Shown here: one piece after another, positions 12,545 to 23,415 of the stretch
Layout: every line of letters begins with the position of its first letter
How positions within the stretch are numbered: the stretch's first letter is position 1
Assembly (NCBI GenBank): GCA_002633005.1
Contig: NMRA01001017.1
Span: forward strand, 1-64,000
Source: Phoronis australis
Taxonomy: Eukaryota; Phoronida; Phoronidae
Length of the DNA: 64,000 nt
Reading direction: 5' to 3'
Made by a program: the position numbers and the translations under genes
Notes under the pieces: model-generated
Databases searched by the model: none
Seen by the model: only the letters and a program-made list of their open reading frames with translations
What the model was told of the DNA's origin: nothing

Positions 12545-12545
12545 A
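11786..12545 (-). mobile_element. Dispersed element X, copy 1 (reverse orientation)
   Basis: The segment is the reverse complement of two other copies at about 36008-36602 and 60627-61325. Shared landmarks, read in the orientation of those copies, are an agccagctagct start, a tgcagctaggtaccactg motif, gggtgcatgcaaa, a cctgagagatg-type motif, tttttacccacat and a cagctttgcaccg end. There is no coding capacity. It is probably a non-autonomous transposon of about 0.6-0.75 kb. Confidence 0.75.
12512..12544. repeat. (GGCT)n microsatellite
   Basis: Eight tandem copies of ggct. It sits at the place where the other copies of element X carry only a short agccagctagct-type run, so it looks like a local expansion of the element end. 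Confidence 0.95.
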
Positions 12546-12549
12546 GGAT

Positions 12550-14130
12550 TTGTCCAAACACTTGGCTCGCATTTTGGAATTTTTGAGGTGTGACCTGCAG
12601 CTAATTTTTATTTCTAGTCCTGATCAGATTATGGTCAGCTTACGTGACTTTCCAAATAAATGAGGATTTAGTCAATGCACCCAGGACCCTGACATTTAGA
12701 ATTTTTAGCTCATAACACAAATCTGACTGCGCTGGAGGCCGAAATGAGACTATAGAGCAGTTGCACCAAACTCTAAATTAGGTTTCATTTGTCATGTTCC
12801 ACTCTTGGTATAAACTTGATCCATCAAAATGTATAGTTATTCTGTTCCTGTTTGGTTCAGGCAGATTGTCTAATCCAAATATCATTACCAACTTGGTCCA
12901 GCGTACCGCGTCCATGTGTACTTTAATTTTCAATTGATTTGTACACGATTGGATAATCACGGTAGTTGGTAGTCTAGTCCGCAGAATCCTTCAATATACA
13001 GCAACATTTCTTTTGTGTCATGTCTAGAATTTCTAGGTTACACTGGTCAGGGCTCACATTCTCCCAGCCCTCAGATGACTTTATGCTGCCTATCTGCACA
13101 ACCTTTGTATTGATGTAGATCTGAGCAAGTGAAGTGGAAAGGTTAAATAGCACTAGGCTTAGGGTCTCAACAATTGTGGTTGTTATTACACCCAAATTGG
13201 TAGGAGAGTAGTTTTAACTTGGTACATTTGAAATATTACCAAATGACTAAAAAAGTTAATTTGTGTTTATCTTGACAAAGGGACACTTCCCAAAGGAACA
13301 ATGGTTTCAAAATGTTTCAAAGCGGTTTTCGAATTTTTCATTTTTGTTTACTAATTGCTTTTTCTTTCCGGGACTGGTATTTTTATGTCATTTTTGAACT
13401 TGAAGTATCAAAAACAGTGGTATATTTTGATGGCCAGTGAAATTTAATTAGTTTAGTTAATTGTGAACCCATCCCTGAACTTTCCATATTACAGATTCTC
13501 TAACCATTTCACGACAAACAAAATTACACGTGACGTCATTAGTTCTTAAGTTTAATCTCTATTAGAACTCAAATCATAAAATGTATACAAAAGAGCAAAT
13601 ATGGTGATAGCCAAACTGAGGATTTGGAATCTCTAGACAATTTCGGTTGAACTGCATGACTCTGTAAGTGTTCTATCTTTTTGTCAGTCTTAAAAATGAA
13701 GAGTGGGTACAAGTTAAGTACAACTGCTCTCTACTCAAAGATCTGATAAACGAGATTCAAAGAATATTAAAAGAAGGCTAATGCGATGTTGTTAACTCTG
13801 ATGAGCGTGTGCAAATCCACAGAGTGTATCATTACGCATGGTCGTTTATTTTCAATCGTACCCAATGTTTGTAGTTTTTAGCTTATTAGTTCATTGATTT
13901 TTAAAAACTGAAAACCATACTTGGTTGTTTTTTCTAGCTGAATACTGCCGTGATGTTCATTTTTAAGGAAATTAGTGGTTAATGCATTGTGAAAATTTTC
14001 CAGTATATGTACAGGCTGAGATGTTTACTACAGTTTGTGTTCTGGTAATTACAATACAAGTAATTGGGTCTTGTTGGTACACGACAATGCATCATCACAA
14101 CTGTATCTGACTCCAGCACTGCACTCTCTT
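12550..14130. other. Gene-free stretch
   Basis: No gene, RNA gene or repeat structure is supported here. The open frames on the minus strand are short and not family-like. Confidence 0.5.
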
Positions 14131-14131
14131 T

Positions 14132-14642
14132 AGGGCCTTTCATACTAACGTCGACGCGTCGATGGTTTGGGGAGTTGCGGTCAGTATGACCGCTTAACTC
14201 CAGTCCTGTATCGCAGTTAACAGCTCCAGTTAACATCGCAGTTAACAGGTGGATTTAATAGCGCAGCGTCGACACTGCGGTGCCGTATAAACGGTTAACT
14301 TCGGTCCAATCGAAGTTATCGCCAGGTGCCACTGTTATCGTCAACTGTTACAGGCTAGTGTCGTCTCTATAGCTGCTTATATTTTGCTCTTACAACAACC
14401 AATCGATTTAATAATAGGTTTAATGACATTTAGCACATGTAAATGTTCCCAAATTGTCACATTGAAAAAAATCTTAGCGTGCAGCGCTACCTAATTGCGA
14501 TAACTTCGATTACGACGTCACCAACTGTTTACTTCGATGTACTTCATTAAAACTTTCGAAGCCAGTATGAACGGTCCATTTAACTGTGCTGTTTATGTCC
14601 ACGCTCTGCTCAGACCGGAGTTAAGTCCATATGAAAGGGCCT
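14132..14642. mobile_element. MITE with GGGCCTTTCATA-type terminal inverted repeats
   Basis: The left end agggcctttcata is matched in inverse by tatgaaagggcct at the right end, giving an element of 511 bp. The interior is rich in short gttaac/agttaa motifs in both orientations (for example near 14215-14245 and 14600-14625) and has no open frame. The flanks (ctcttt / tttgat) allow a short T-rich target duplication but do not settle it. Confidence 0.75.
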
Positions 14643-15444
14643 TTTGATCCTGGTAAAAGCCGCTCTGAAGAACAATCATGTGGAGCAGGGCAATAACCTG
14701 TTAACAATGGTTGCAGGATGATAAAATACTGTCTGAAATCTACAAGTGAGCCTTTTTCAAATAGTTAATTCATCAGGATGGTAAATAACATTGACACAGT
14801 CAGCACTGTAGAATACATCAGGAAAAGCAGTTGAAAATTTCTGCTGGTATTTAACGCTTTTTTTATGGAAAAAAAGTTGTCCTTTGTCAACTATCATTGA
14901 GACTAATTTGGTACAGATCGACATCTTTGAGGGCAGTGTTCCGAAGTACTAATTTCCGGGTGTCAGCGGCATACAAATTCCCCACAGTATCAAATATACA
15001 TGTTCATGGATTATGTACGTAATTATTCCCGTCAAGTTTTAGCTTTCCGTTGATACTTCAGATAATGGTTTTATTCTATAGAGCAAGTATATTGAGAGAA
15101 AGGCAAAAGTGAAAACATGATGCATCATGATTTGCACAATCTTCAAGTTTTTATTTTTACAATAACGTAACCAAGTTAGGTTTCATTACAGTGTATTTCG
15201 GCTGTAAGCTTTACAGGTTACGTTACTGTTCATTATGTTCTATTCCAGCTATTCAAGTAGTCAATGCAGCTTGCTGTCAGCAGTCATGATGGAAAATTCG
15301 ACCTCAGTGCCCTGTGTCATCATAATGGCATAATTCCGTGTAGGACAGTGTGGGCATTCATAGTGAAGGTGTGTCCAGGCTGTGTTCATCTGTCAAAAGG
15401 TATCAAAGTTGTGTTCATCTGCAGTACTTTTGTATATGAAGGGA

Positions 15445-17460
15445 TCGGCATAACGAGCTGCAGGTCGCATTTGCTACCTGAAATTTGGAAATGCGAGCTG
15501 ATATCGCACTGCGGCACTGCAGGTCGGTCCCGTTGTTAGCGTGCAAGCGGTCCCGGCAAGACAATCATGACAATCATGTGCACCTCGTTTTTATTCCATA
15601 AGACAGCCCAAGTGAAAATGACAACCTATTAATCCCCAAACGATGATCACATCTTTACTTTCAGTTGCCAAGAAATTCTCAAACCCCATTACTTGTTTCT
15701 CAGTGGGGCTACGTGTGCGAAATATGATTTGTCTTTCACACATTGTTGCCAACGTAAAGTGTAGGCCTATTCCAGCGATTCAAGTGCGTGAACTCACGCG
15801 TGCGCAACGTTTTGAAGCTGTACATCAAAAGAGAACAGCGGCAGTCCTAAATGAAAGAGTATACCGGCTTGGCTCTGTCAAGCACTGGGTGCCAATGGTT
15901 TATTTGAAAATGAACTCATAGATTTCCGGCGGTTACGATGCTTTACGATATTCCCCGGGACAGATGTAACCCAGAACTGATATTTTCCGGTTCGGATGTT
16001 TCTCGAGGTCGATGTTCTCTAAACCCTATATTCTATGCCCGTAGCCAGCTATTGCAACTAAACGGGTACTAGATGCGAAATTGTGTTTAGCGAACTTTTT
16101 ATTCTTCTCTTCATACACCTCCCCCCGCCCCCTCCCGGGCAACTTTTCGTTCCCCTGACCACCGCCTCCGCAAAAATGTTCAGACTCCAATAGAAACAAT
16201 CATGTTCCAGCTGAAGCGGGCAATTAAAAACAAAATTATTCCTTGTGTCTAAAAAGGGTACAGTGTAGGTGGTAACGATATGCAGAAAGTCACCCCTACT
16301 AGATGGAGTTTGCCTCGCAAAGCGGCATTATTATGACGTTTCATTGTAGTCTTTTAATATCTTATTACCGCAAACACTCAGGTTAACGACTATGCTAACG
16401 CACAAGCCTACTCCCTACCTTTGAAGTGTTTCACAATAAGCGCTCACTGACCTACTAAGCGTTCCCCCTCAACTTTTGAGAATTTCCAATTAAGCGCCCA
16501 CTGTTTAGGCTAGCGCCCATCATATCGCACTACAAACGACCTCGCGTGGTTTAAAATTGACTCGCAGCCTATATGGTGTGTCACTCTCATTTTACACAAC
16601 AAATTCCGTTTTCAAAAAACGTCTTTTCTCAATATGTAAAAACCAAATCCCAGCTTTGTTTTATACCTCCGAAAGAAAGTTAACACTAGTGACATGCGTG
16701 TCGTTTTGTGACTGACCTATTTTCCCCGTACCTGGAAGGTATTGAGCAAACTTGCCATTACCAGATGGAAACTCGCACGGAGGGAGTCGGGAATTATTTG
16801 GAGGCTATTCACTTCATGGAAAACTAATTGTTGAGTACGTAAACAGCATAAGTACCACATTTTTGTTGTGAAATTTGCACTGAATTGTTTATTCGGTTAA
16901 AGCATCGTTTCACGGATTTTTTTCGACAGACGTTTTTCAAACATGAGTTAAGTTGCAAAATGTGGGCTGCGAACAAAAAGTGGAGGGAATTTGCCCTCGG
17001 AGTTAGTTCGAATCTTTAACGACTTTGATGCCAGCCAGTAGCAGGTCAGACCTAGCAAAATCCCGGATACTTTTTCAACGGGCATTTTCTCCCTTTTCAA
17101 ATCGCAAACTTAGCTACTCGAATGCACGTGTCAGTTAGAGAGCACTAATTCAACTTTCACGTCGGGAACTTGACTTGCGCTCTAGAGACTTTCAATGGCG
17201 GTCGTGTAGAACAGTAACGCCGTACCTGCATGAACGAAGTCAGTTTTGGGATCTGAAATTTGTGAGTATTTAACGCGGCAGGAAAGAGCATAATCTAAAC
17301 ATTTTCTCGATGATCTAAAATCAATTTTGGCGCGTAAAAATGGCGGGAAAATTTTGCGACCTGGCATTTATGAATGCGAGCTGGATTTTGGAAATGCGAC
17401 CTGGGATTCTTGCTAGGTCGCAAAATGCGACCTGGCGATTTTAATAGCGTCGAGCCCTGA
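15445..17460. repeat. Region bounded by inverted aggtcgcattt-type motifs
   Basis: Near 15460-15525 the motif caggtcgcattt and relatives (aaatgcgagctg) occur; near 17355-17445 the reverse complements (aatgcgacctgg, aaatgcgagctgg, taggtcgcaaaatgcgacct) occur several times. This could mark the two ends of a 2-kb foldback element. The interior has no recognisable coding sequence. The match is loose and the borders are uncertain. Confidence 0.4.
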
Positions 17461-17599
17461 TATCAGTGCCAAAGTAGCAAAATGTCTCACCATAGCACAA
17501 TGACTTAATTGTCCTTGCTTTTCCATGGCTACGAAGCATGTTGAACTTAGATCTGGGAGTATTGCTCATTATTATAAGTTGCTTTATACTTTTAAAGAA

Positions 17600-18020
17600 G
17601 CCAAGAATGGTACGATGACACTTGGCTTACCTCAAAATCCAACTGCTGCCTTATGGTTTGGTAATTGGCCCAATTATGTGGCACACTCAGCAGAATTATT
17701 GAGAATCAACATCAGTGAAAAATGTTTTAGGTTGTAAATATGTCACATTGCTTGTCCGATTTTCACAGTTCAAAAACCTAATCGCCTGTATTTTTCAAAA
17801 TGTATACAATTTTAAAATACCATTGTTGCTCTCAGTGTGTTTATCATGGCTCTGAGTATCTAGACTAATGACAATGTCACCAGCCCGATAGACGCGATGA
17901 ATTAACTACAACAGCATGGCTATATCTTTGATCAATGTAGCAGATATACTCAGAGGTTTGCAAACCCGTCATGTTGCCCAATCTCAACCAGTGAGGGGTT
18001 GTGAATGTAGGATTCTCATG
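17600..18020. repeat. Dispersed repeat R2, copy 1, upstream of the TRIM gene
   Basis: Two blocks (ccaagaatggtacgatgaca to gtggcacactc, and near 17895-18020 including aggattctcatg) match, in the same order and orientation, the shorter segment 58251-58490 in the second CMTR2 intron. The copy here has about 180 extra bases between the blocks. Confidence 0.7.
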
Positions 18021-18272
18021 AAACAGGCACCTGTTAAGGAGCTAGCTTATGTACTTATGATAATTCAGTTGAGCAATGTAGCCATGCAAGATAATGTGAG
18101 TTCTTGCTTCATGGGCTTGACATATAATTGTGTGGTAAATTGGTGAGATTTTGTTGCATTCTATTCATTGATTGGATTTCTACGGGTAGACTGTCATGGG
18201 GTTCTCGGTGACTTAACTGACTCTGTATGCTTCTGTAAGTAGGGTATCATATACTTATTTTTTTTTCAGAAA

Positions 18273-20225
18273 ATGGCTCACTGTAAGGATGATGAAAACT
18301 TCCAACGGATACTGGAGTGTCCTATATGTCTGGAACGTATCACAGATCCACGTTGTTTGCCGTGCCTTCACTCATTCTGTGAGAAGTGCATCAGACAACA
18401 CATGGATGAGAATCAAGAAGATGGTTCCTTCCTGTGTCCAATGTGTAACCTGAAATTCCAGGTACCAACAAATGGCGTCACAGAGTTCAGACGTAATCTT
18501 TATCTCACACAGGTTAGTGAGCTTTTTCCGGAGGTAAAAGAGGTCAAATGCGACGTTTGTAAATTAAAAAATGTTGACAACCCAGCGACATCCATGTGTA
18601 TTCAGTGCCAAGATCATCTATGTCAGGAATGTGGGAGTGGCCACTGCTTGTCAAAATTCACTCACAGTCACAAAGTGGTGGGTTTGAAGGATATCAAAAA
18701 TGGTCAACACTTTGAGGAAATGCGTCGATTTCAAAAAGTCCACTGCCCGATACACCCGGAAAAGTTCATGGAGGTTTACTGCGAAAACTGCGAAAAACCT
18801 CTTTGCCATCTGTGTGCGATGTTTGATCATGATGATCATAAAAAAACAGGAATTGAAGAAGCAGCTAAAAAGGCCGATGGCGTGTTACGGGAATTACTGG
18901 ACACTTGGAAAATGGCTTCAGACCATTCTGCGATACTGTCTGTGGAACGGAAGAAAGTATTGGACAAGTTTGATGATGAAGAAGAACGTTTGACAGGTAA
19001 AATACAACAGACGTATCAAACATTCAAAGAGGATATCAATCGGGAAATTGACTTGAAGATGAACGACGCAGTTGAGGAACTGAAAGGTGAAATCGCAAGT
19101 GCCCGCAAGCAGGCGGAGGTGTCTTACAATGAAGCTGAAAATCGCAATTTAAGCATAATCAGCACTATGAAGTATTACCAAGGAATTATTGATTCAGCAC
19201 AAGATGCTGAAAAACTACAGAAGTTTCAGGACTCAAAAACCCGTCTTGAGAGTCTGGACATTCGAAAGTTGGAAAACGAAGTTACTTCTTATGATTTTGA
19301 ATTATATTCTGGCGCTTTGGTTATTCCTAATTTGAAGATGCCGTCTGTGACCAGTGCTGTTAAGGAGCGTGTGAAATCAAGTGTTCCGGAAAGTACCTGG
19401 CTGCCTGACATAAAAGCTAAACCAATGGTTGTGTTTTGTTTGAGTGAAAAAATTGTTGGTGGGTGTTATGGACTGGCAGTACATGGTGATTGGTTAATTA
19501 CTGCTCGTGGTTTTCTTGGGACTAACATCCCCAATGTTAAAGTGTTTGACAAATCTACTGGTAGCTTTTTGTTTGAGATGGACCAAGGTAAGCACAAACT
19601 GCAGACCCCAGTTGGTGTGGCATGTAGTAATGATGGTGATATATTTGTTATGGATAAGGGTATTGGCGGTGTGGTGAGGTACAATAGTGAGGGTCAGGTC
19701 TTGAAGGTTACACCTAACTTGTGTAGTGGTAACAGTGGTATAACATGTCGACAGAAACAGCTGATTGTGACTGATTGTGGTGGTGGACGTGTCCTTGTGA
19801 CTGACTTTGACTGTAATGTTAGAAAAGTCATCGCTAAGGAGTCATTGGGATTGAGTGCATTCAGTCCACGGTACGTGTGTGTGAATGCTAAAGGACATCT
19901 GGTGGTGAGTGATGAGGGTCAAGGTCGTGTACTTGTTATTAATCCCAATGTGCCAACCATCATTAAAACATTCACTGACCAACTGAGTAAACATACCTTT
20001 GGTGTGTGTATTGATAAGTGGGGACACCTTCTTGTTGCTGACTATGATAAAAACCAGGTAGTGTTATTCCCAGATGTGTCAGATCAAACCCCGCGAATTC
20101 TCATCCCCAGTGCTGAAATCCAGGGTCCCGCTGCCCTTGCAGTCACTGGTCCTGGAGAAGTGGCTGTGTCACAGTGTCCTCATTATTTCGCTAGGGTGAA
20201 AGTGTTCAAGTATGCAGATGTATGA
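18273..20225 (+). CDS. TRIM-NHL family protein (RING, B-box 1 and 2, coiled coil, NHL repeats)
   Basis: A single uninterrupted 650-residue frame. The RING is C3HC4 with ligands C16, C19, C31, H33, C36, C39, C55 and C58, which predicts E3 ubiquitin-ligase activity. B-box 1 spans about 93-137 and B-box 2 about 158-197 (CPIHPEKFMEVYCENCEKPL). A long charged coiled coil follows at about 200-330, then a beta-propeller of NHL-type repeats at about 390-650 (GVACSNDGDIFVMD, YVCVNAKGHLVVSDEGQGRV, GVCIDKWGHLLVADYDKNQV). The layout resembles TRIM2/3/56/71-type proteins, a family greatly expanded in marine invertebrates; I cannot assign a one-to-one orthologue. A poly-T tract and CAG acceptor end at 18269, three bases before the ATG, so a non-coding 5' exon is likely upstream. 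ATTAAA at 20282-20287 is a good polyadenylation signal. A degenerate copy lies 6.6 kb downstream. Confidence 0.93.
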   Translation: MAHCKDDENFQRILECPICLERITDPRCLPCLHSFCEKCIRQHMDENQEDGSFLCPMCNLKFQVPTNGVTEFRRNLYLTQVSELFPEVKEVKCDVCKLKNVDNPATSMCIQCQDHLCQECGSGHCLSKFTHSHKVVGLKDIKNGQHFEEMRRFQKVHCPIHPEKFMEVYCENCEKPLCHLCAMFDHDDHKKTGIEEAAKKADGVLRELLDTWKMASDHSAILSVERKKVLDKFDDEEERLTGKIQQTYQTFKEDINREIDLKMNDAVEELKGEIASARKQAEVSYNEAENRNLSIISTMKYYQGIIDSAQDAEKLQKFQDSKTRLESLDIRKLENEVTSYDFELYSGALVIPNLKMPSVTSAVKERVKSSVPESTWLPDIKAKPMVVFCLSEKIVGGCYGLAVHGDWLITARGFLGTNIPNVKVFDKSTGSFLFEMDQGKHKLQTPVGVACSNDGDIFVMDKGIGGVVRYNSEGQVLKVTPNLCSGNSGITCRQKQLIVTDCGGGRVLVTDFDCNVRKVIAKESLGLSAFSPRYVCVNAKGHLVVSDEGQGRVLVINPNVPTIIKTFTDQLSKHTFGVCIDKWGHLLVADYDKNQVVLFPDVSDQTPRILIPSAEIQGPAALAVTGPGEVAVSQCPHYFARVKVFKYADV

Positions 20226-20281
20226 CGTAATTGTCGTATGTATATGAGATTGACTGCATGGAGCTAGTAGTTACATGTATA

Positions 20282-20287
20282 ATTAAA
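20282..20287 (+). other. Candidate polyadenylation signal of the TRIM gene
   Basis: ATTAAA sits 57 bases after the TRIM stop codon, a typical variant hexamer at a plausible distance. Confidence 0.45.
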
Positions 20288-20360
20288 GCCTTGTACAACA
20301 GAAAGCTTAATGCATCTGATACAGTGTTTCTTGAGAGGCCATGCTTAAGGTCTCCAGCAA

Positions 20361-20578
20361 GCGCGCACCCAGCCTTTAATATGGAGGGCTCGAATTTCTG
20401 GCGATATGAACCTTTTGCTGACAAAAGGCAGGGGGACTAAAAAAAAAACGGCTTACCATCTTCACAGTCCGGTGCGTCTGTGCCTTTTCAGTGGACTTTT
20501 CTCTCGTTTTCTCGGACTTTTTGTTTCTCTGAGGCGAAATGGGGGGCTTGTTTGAGCCCCCGAGCCCCCCTGGCGCAT
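20361..20578 (-). mobile_element. hAT-like MITE, copy 1
   Basis: The ends are gcgcgcacccagcct on the left and the inverse-like cccctggcgcatg on the right, with the interior motif gtggacttttctcncgttttctcgg. The same interior, in the opposite sense, is found in the copy at 24690-24832; 21341-21582 is a third relative. The target-site duplication is not clear at this copy. Confidence 0.65.
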
Positions 20579-20589
20579 GTCCAGTGTTT

Positions 20590-20975
20590 TCGTGTTGTCA
20601 AATTTTTCTTAAAGGTGTTTCACATCTGCGCTTGTGCGAATTTGAGTCATCACTCCACTTTGAAAGTCGCATGTCTTGTTGAGCGACCTATAAGTTCGCA
20701 TATGGGCAAATAGAGACTCATCTGAGGGCAGATTTGAAGGTATGAAAATACCCGACATGTCCTGGAAGGTGTGGGAGCAAAGTGTTATTGGTGACCAAAC
20801 GTCAGGTGGTAATGTCGTTCTACTAGGAATGCATGAACTAGTGCTGTTATTTCGAGTTATGGTTTATCCCCAAAATTAATGACCTTGAAGTTTACCTTTT
20901 GTGGTAGGACGTCATTCTTGTTGCTATGAACATAACCCTGGAATGTCAACTCCTGCACCCGTGACCAACGCTATT
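20590..20975 (+). repeat. TRIM 3' flank, copy A of a triplicated segment
   Basis: Landmarks such as aaaggtgtttcacat, gaactagtgctgttat, gtttaccttttgtggtagga and gaatgtcaactcc recur in order at about 26955-27355 (behind the TRIM pseudogene) and 32130-32520. The homology resumes at about 22160-22265 (gggtgttacgtctc to acgttt-like gttttaccattgcg), so about 1.2 kb, including a MITE, has been inserted in copy A. Confidence 0.8.
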
Positions 20976-21340
20976 CTGTTACTACAGCTTGCAAGCCTAG
21001 ACAAGCCCGATCAAGAGTCTGCTCTACTGAGTTTTCAGTGATCGAGTGTTGTAGTTACCAAATGGAGCCTGGTTTCATTGCTTCATTTTAATTTGGTCAT
21101 TTTTTGGTCATCAACTGAGATTCTTGGGATACGGTTCCAGGCGGCACCCAGTCGCCAAAGTTAGTCAACAGATCTGACAATGGTCATTCTTTGTAGGCAC
21201 CGATTTGTGGCCCTTTGGCTGCCGGGTGCCGAGAAGAGTCTGACATCTGATCTTTTCTGCTCCAGTCTTATAATCACTTTTGACTACCTATCAAACTACA
21301 TGCCTGTAGTTTGTCAACAAGACATTTTTGGATGTTAAAC

Positions 21341-21582
21341 ATGCGCACACCCGGGGGGGCAGGGAGCTCAAACGTGCCCCCCCCCCGTTGGCGAATTTGG
21401 GAAAAGGATAAAAAAGTCTGAAAATGTAGAAAACGAGACAAAACTCCACTAAAAAGGCAGAAACTGCCAAAATTTGGCGAATGCACAATTCATAGCTGTG
21501 AACATAACCCGTTATTTTAGTAGTAAAAGGTACACATTTTCAAAAATTCGAGCCCCCCATTTTTTAGGCTGGCCGCGCGCAC
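21341..21582. mobile_element. hAT-like MITE, copy 2
   Basis: The left end atgcgcacacccggg and the right end ggctggccgcgcgcac are inverted relatives. The interior contains cactaaaaaggcag, as in the copy at 24690. The flanks are gttaaac (21334-21340) and gttaaaa (21583-21589), consistent with a decayed target duplication. Confidence 0.7.
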
Positions 21583-22329
21583 GTTAAAATCGTGTTACAT
21601 TTTTTTACGGAAAAATGACGTGGTTTTTGAGTGTCTGTTCTGAAATGATAAATGAAACGTGAAGACCATAGTGCCTGGTGTGCTTACGTAACTTACGAAA
21701 AACTACTCTTAATTTCGTAGCTTAGTGCGTGTGCCGTGCGTGTATGTGTGCATATATATTATAAATTACTATTTTCAGTTGTTCGTATAATTCATTTCTG
21801 CAATTTTTACCAGTAGCTTTTTTGTTAAATCGATTTCTGAGCAGTTATGTATTTACCTGTACCCTTGAAATAAAATTTTCAAAGACCAATATTTTGCCTT
21901 GTAACAGAATCCAATCTAATATTTTGTATTGCTGACAGCCCGCAAATATGTAATCACGCTTGTCAGTTGTCCCTGTTGGTGAACTGTTCCAGTTTTTGAA
22001 TTTTCCCGTCATTCCCACCTCACTGCCGCAGTGTCGTTTTTGACACGCGACTATTTTACATATTATCATAATTATACTATTGTAATTTCTCACGGATATA
22101 AACAAACAGGACGTTTCATGTTTTTGCTGACTTGCCATTTCCATTTGACTAAAAAGGACGCCGACAGGTTCTTAAATTGGGTGTTACGTCTCTCTTTCGA
22201 CAAAAAACGATGTAGGAATGTTTTGTGTTCTGCTGCAAAATGTTTTACCATTGCGTTTAGGCTTGGATCCAGATACCCCTTTTTATCCGTAAAACCTGAT
22301 TTTCAATCCAGTTGTACGTTTTTTCATTC

Positions 22330-22745
22330 TTGAATGTTGGCCATGAGAACTATGCAACAGGCATTCAACATAGAATCGATTCTGTTACGAATATTGTTAT
22401 TTACCAACAAGTCTAGAAGAGAGTAATCACTTGGAAACTCTGTTCTCAAACTATTATATTATTTACAAACGAAAATTAAATGCAGTTCGTTTTCAATTAA
22501 ATTTGGGTTACATACTTTACATAATCTTTCATTTAATGCAGTTCCCAAAAAGCTAGCGAATTTCCCCTCTAATTATGGCATAATTCCTGACCGCAACAGT
22601 GCTAACATAGACCTCAATGTAGGGGGAAGAAATCCGCAGTTTTCAACACAGTATACTGACTTGAAAGTCTTATAAAAACGTAAATTAGGCTTTGAGCAAA
22701 TCAATTCACTCCACCCCCTTTCCTCTGTTTCAAAACGTAAGCTGT
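22330..22745 (-). mobile_element. Non-LTR retrotransposon (LINE) 3'-end remnant
   Basis: The minus strand encodes a piece typical of the region after reverse transcriptase in CR1-like or related LINEs: LRFETEERGWSELI, then FKSVYCVEN, LLRSGIMP, and in a second frame NERLCKVCNPNLIENELH, a Cys-rich C-terminal motif. It is broken by at least one frameshift and a stop. No 5' part is present; on the plus-strand map it directly abuts repeat R1. Confidence 0.65.
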
Positions 22746-22758
22746 CAAAGAATACAAC

Positions 22759-23200
22759 AGATCTCGTGCACCGAGAATAAAGGTCTCTCTGACTGAAGCG
22801 CATGACTAGTAGATAGCTTGTCTGAGTTGATAGGAGGACTAGCCTGTGAAAATTCCTCAATACCTGCCCGTAATGAATTACTTAATTTTTTTTCACTGTC
22901 AAAAGACAAATCCATGCAAGCTTTACTACAGGCTGCTGTCTGAATTCTTCAGAGTTAGTAGTTAGAAATGTGATTGCTATGAGACGTCATTATAGCCAAT
23001 GCAGAGATTTTTTGAAAACCGTGGGCGAGAAGATTTAAAAATAATGCTGTGCAAATCACATTATGTTATTATATGAGCACATTGTGATATGCCATAACTT
23101 GGTTGGTTAATATACAACGTTTTGGTGTTGTACATATTCTGAGTGTGTTAAAAGAAATAAATTTCTTTGTCCGTTTCTTTGTTGTAGTTTGAGACTTGCA
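22759..23200. repeat. Dispersed repeat R1, copy 2
   Basis: This is the second copy of the segment at 7884-8290, in the same orientation and with the same landmarks. It contains a few insertions relative to copy 1, such as the atatgagcacattgtg stretch. Confidence 0.8.
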
Positions 23201-23339
23201 TGTTTTGGACTTCTCAGAATGTGGACCTCCTTGCTGAAATGCAGCCGCACGACTAAAAAATACGGGGAGACGCTTCCTACACCTTGTTTCGGCCACTTCG
23301 TCATTACCAGGGTTAATTCGTGAACTCAATATTTCCTCA

Positions 23340-23415
23340 CGCTCTTGCTGTCTTCTTGTTTTATTTTTGGCGGCAGCGAATTAAGGGGGGCTGCCCCCCT
23401 AAATCCACCTATGTA
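23340..23415. mobile_element. Right end of the hAT-like element seen at 34231-35153
   Basis: The sequence from gttttatttttggcggcagc through gcccccctaaatccacctat matches the right end of the large insertion at about 35085-35153. The left part of this copy is not recognisable nearby. Confidence 0.6.
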
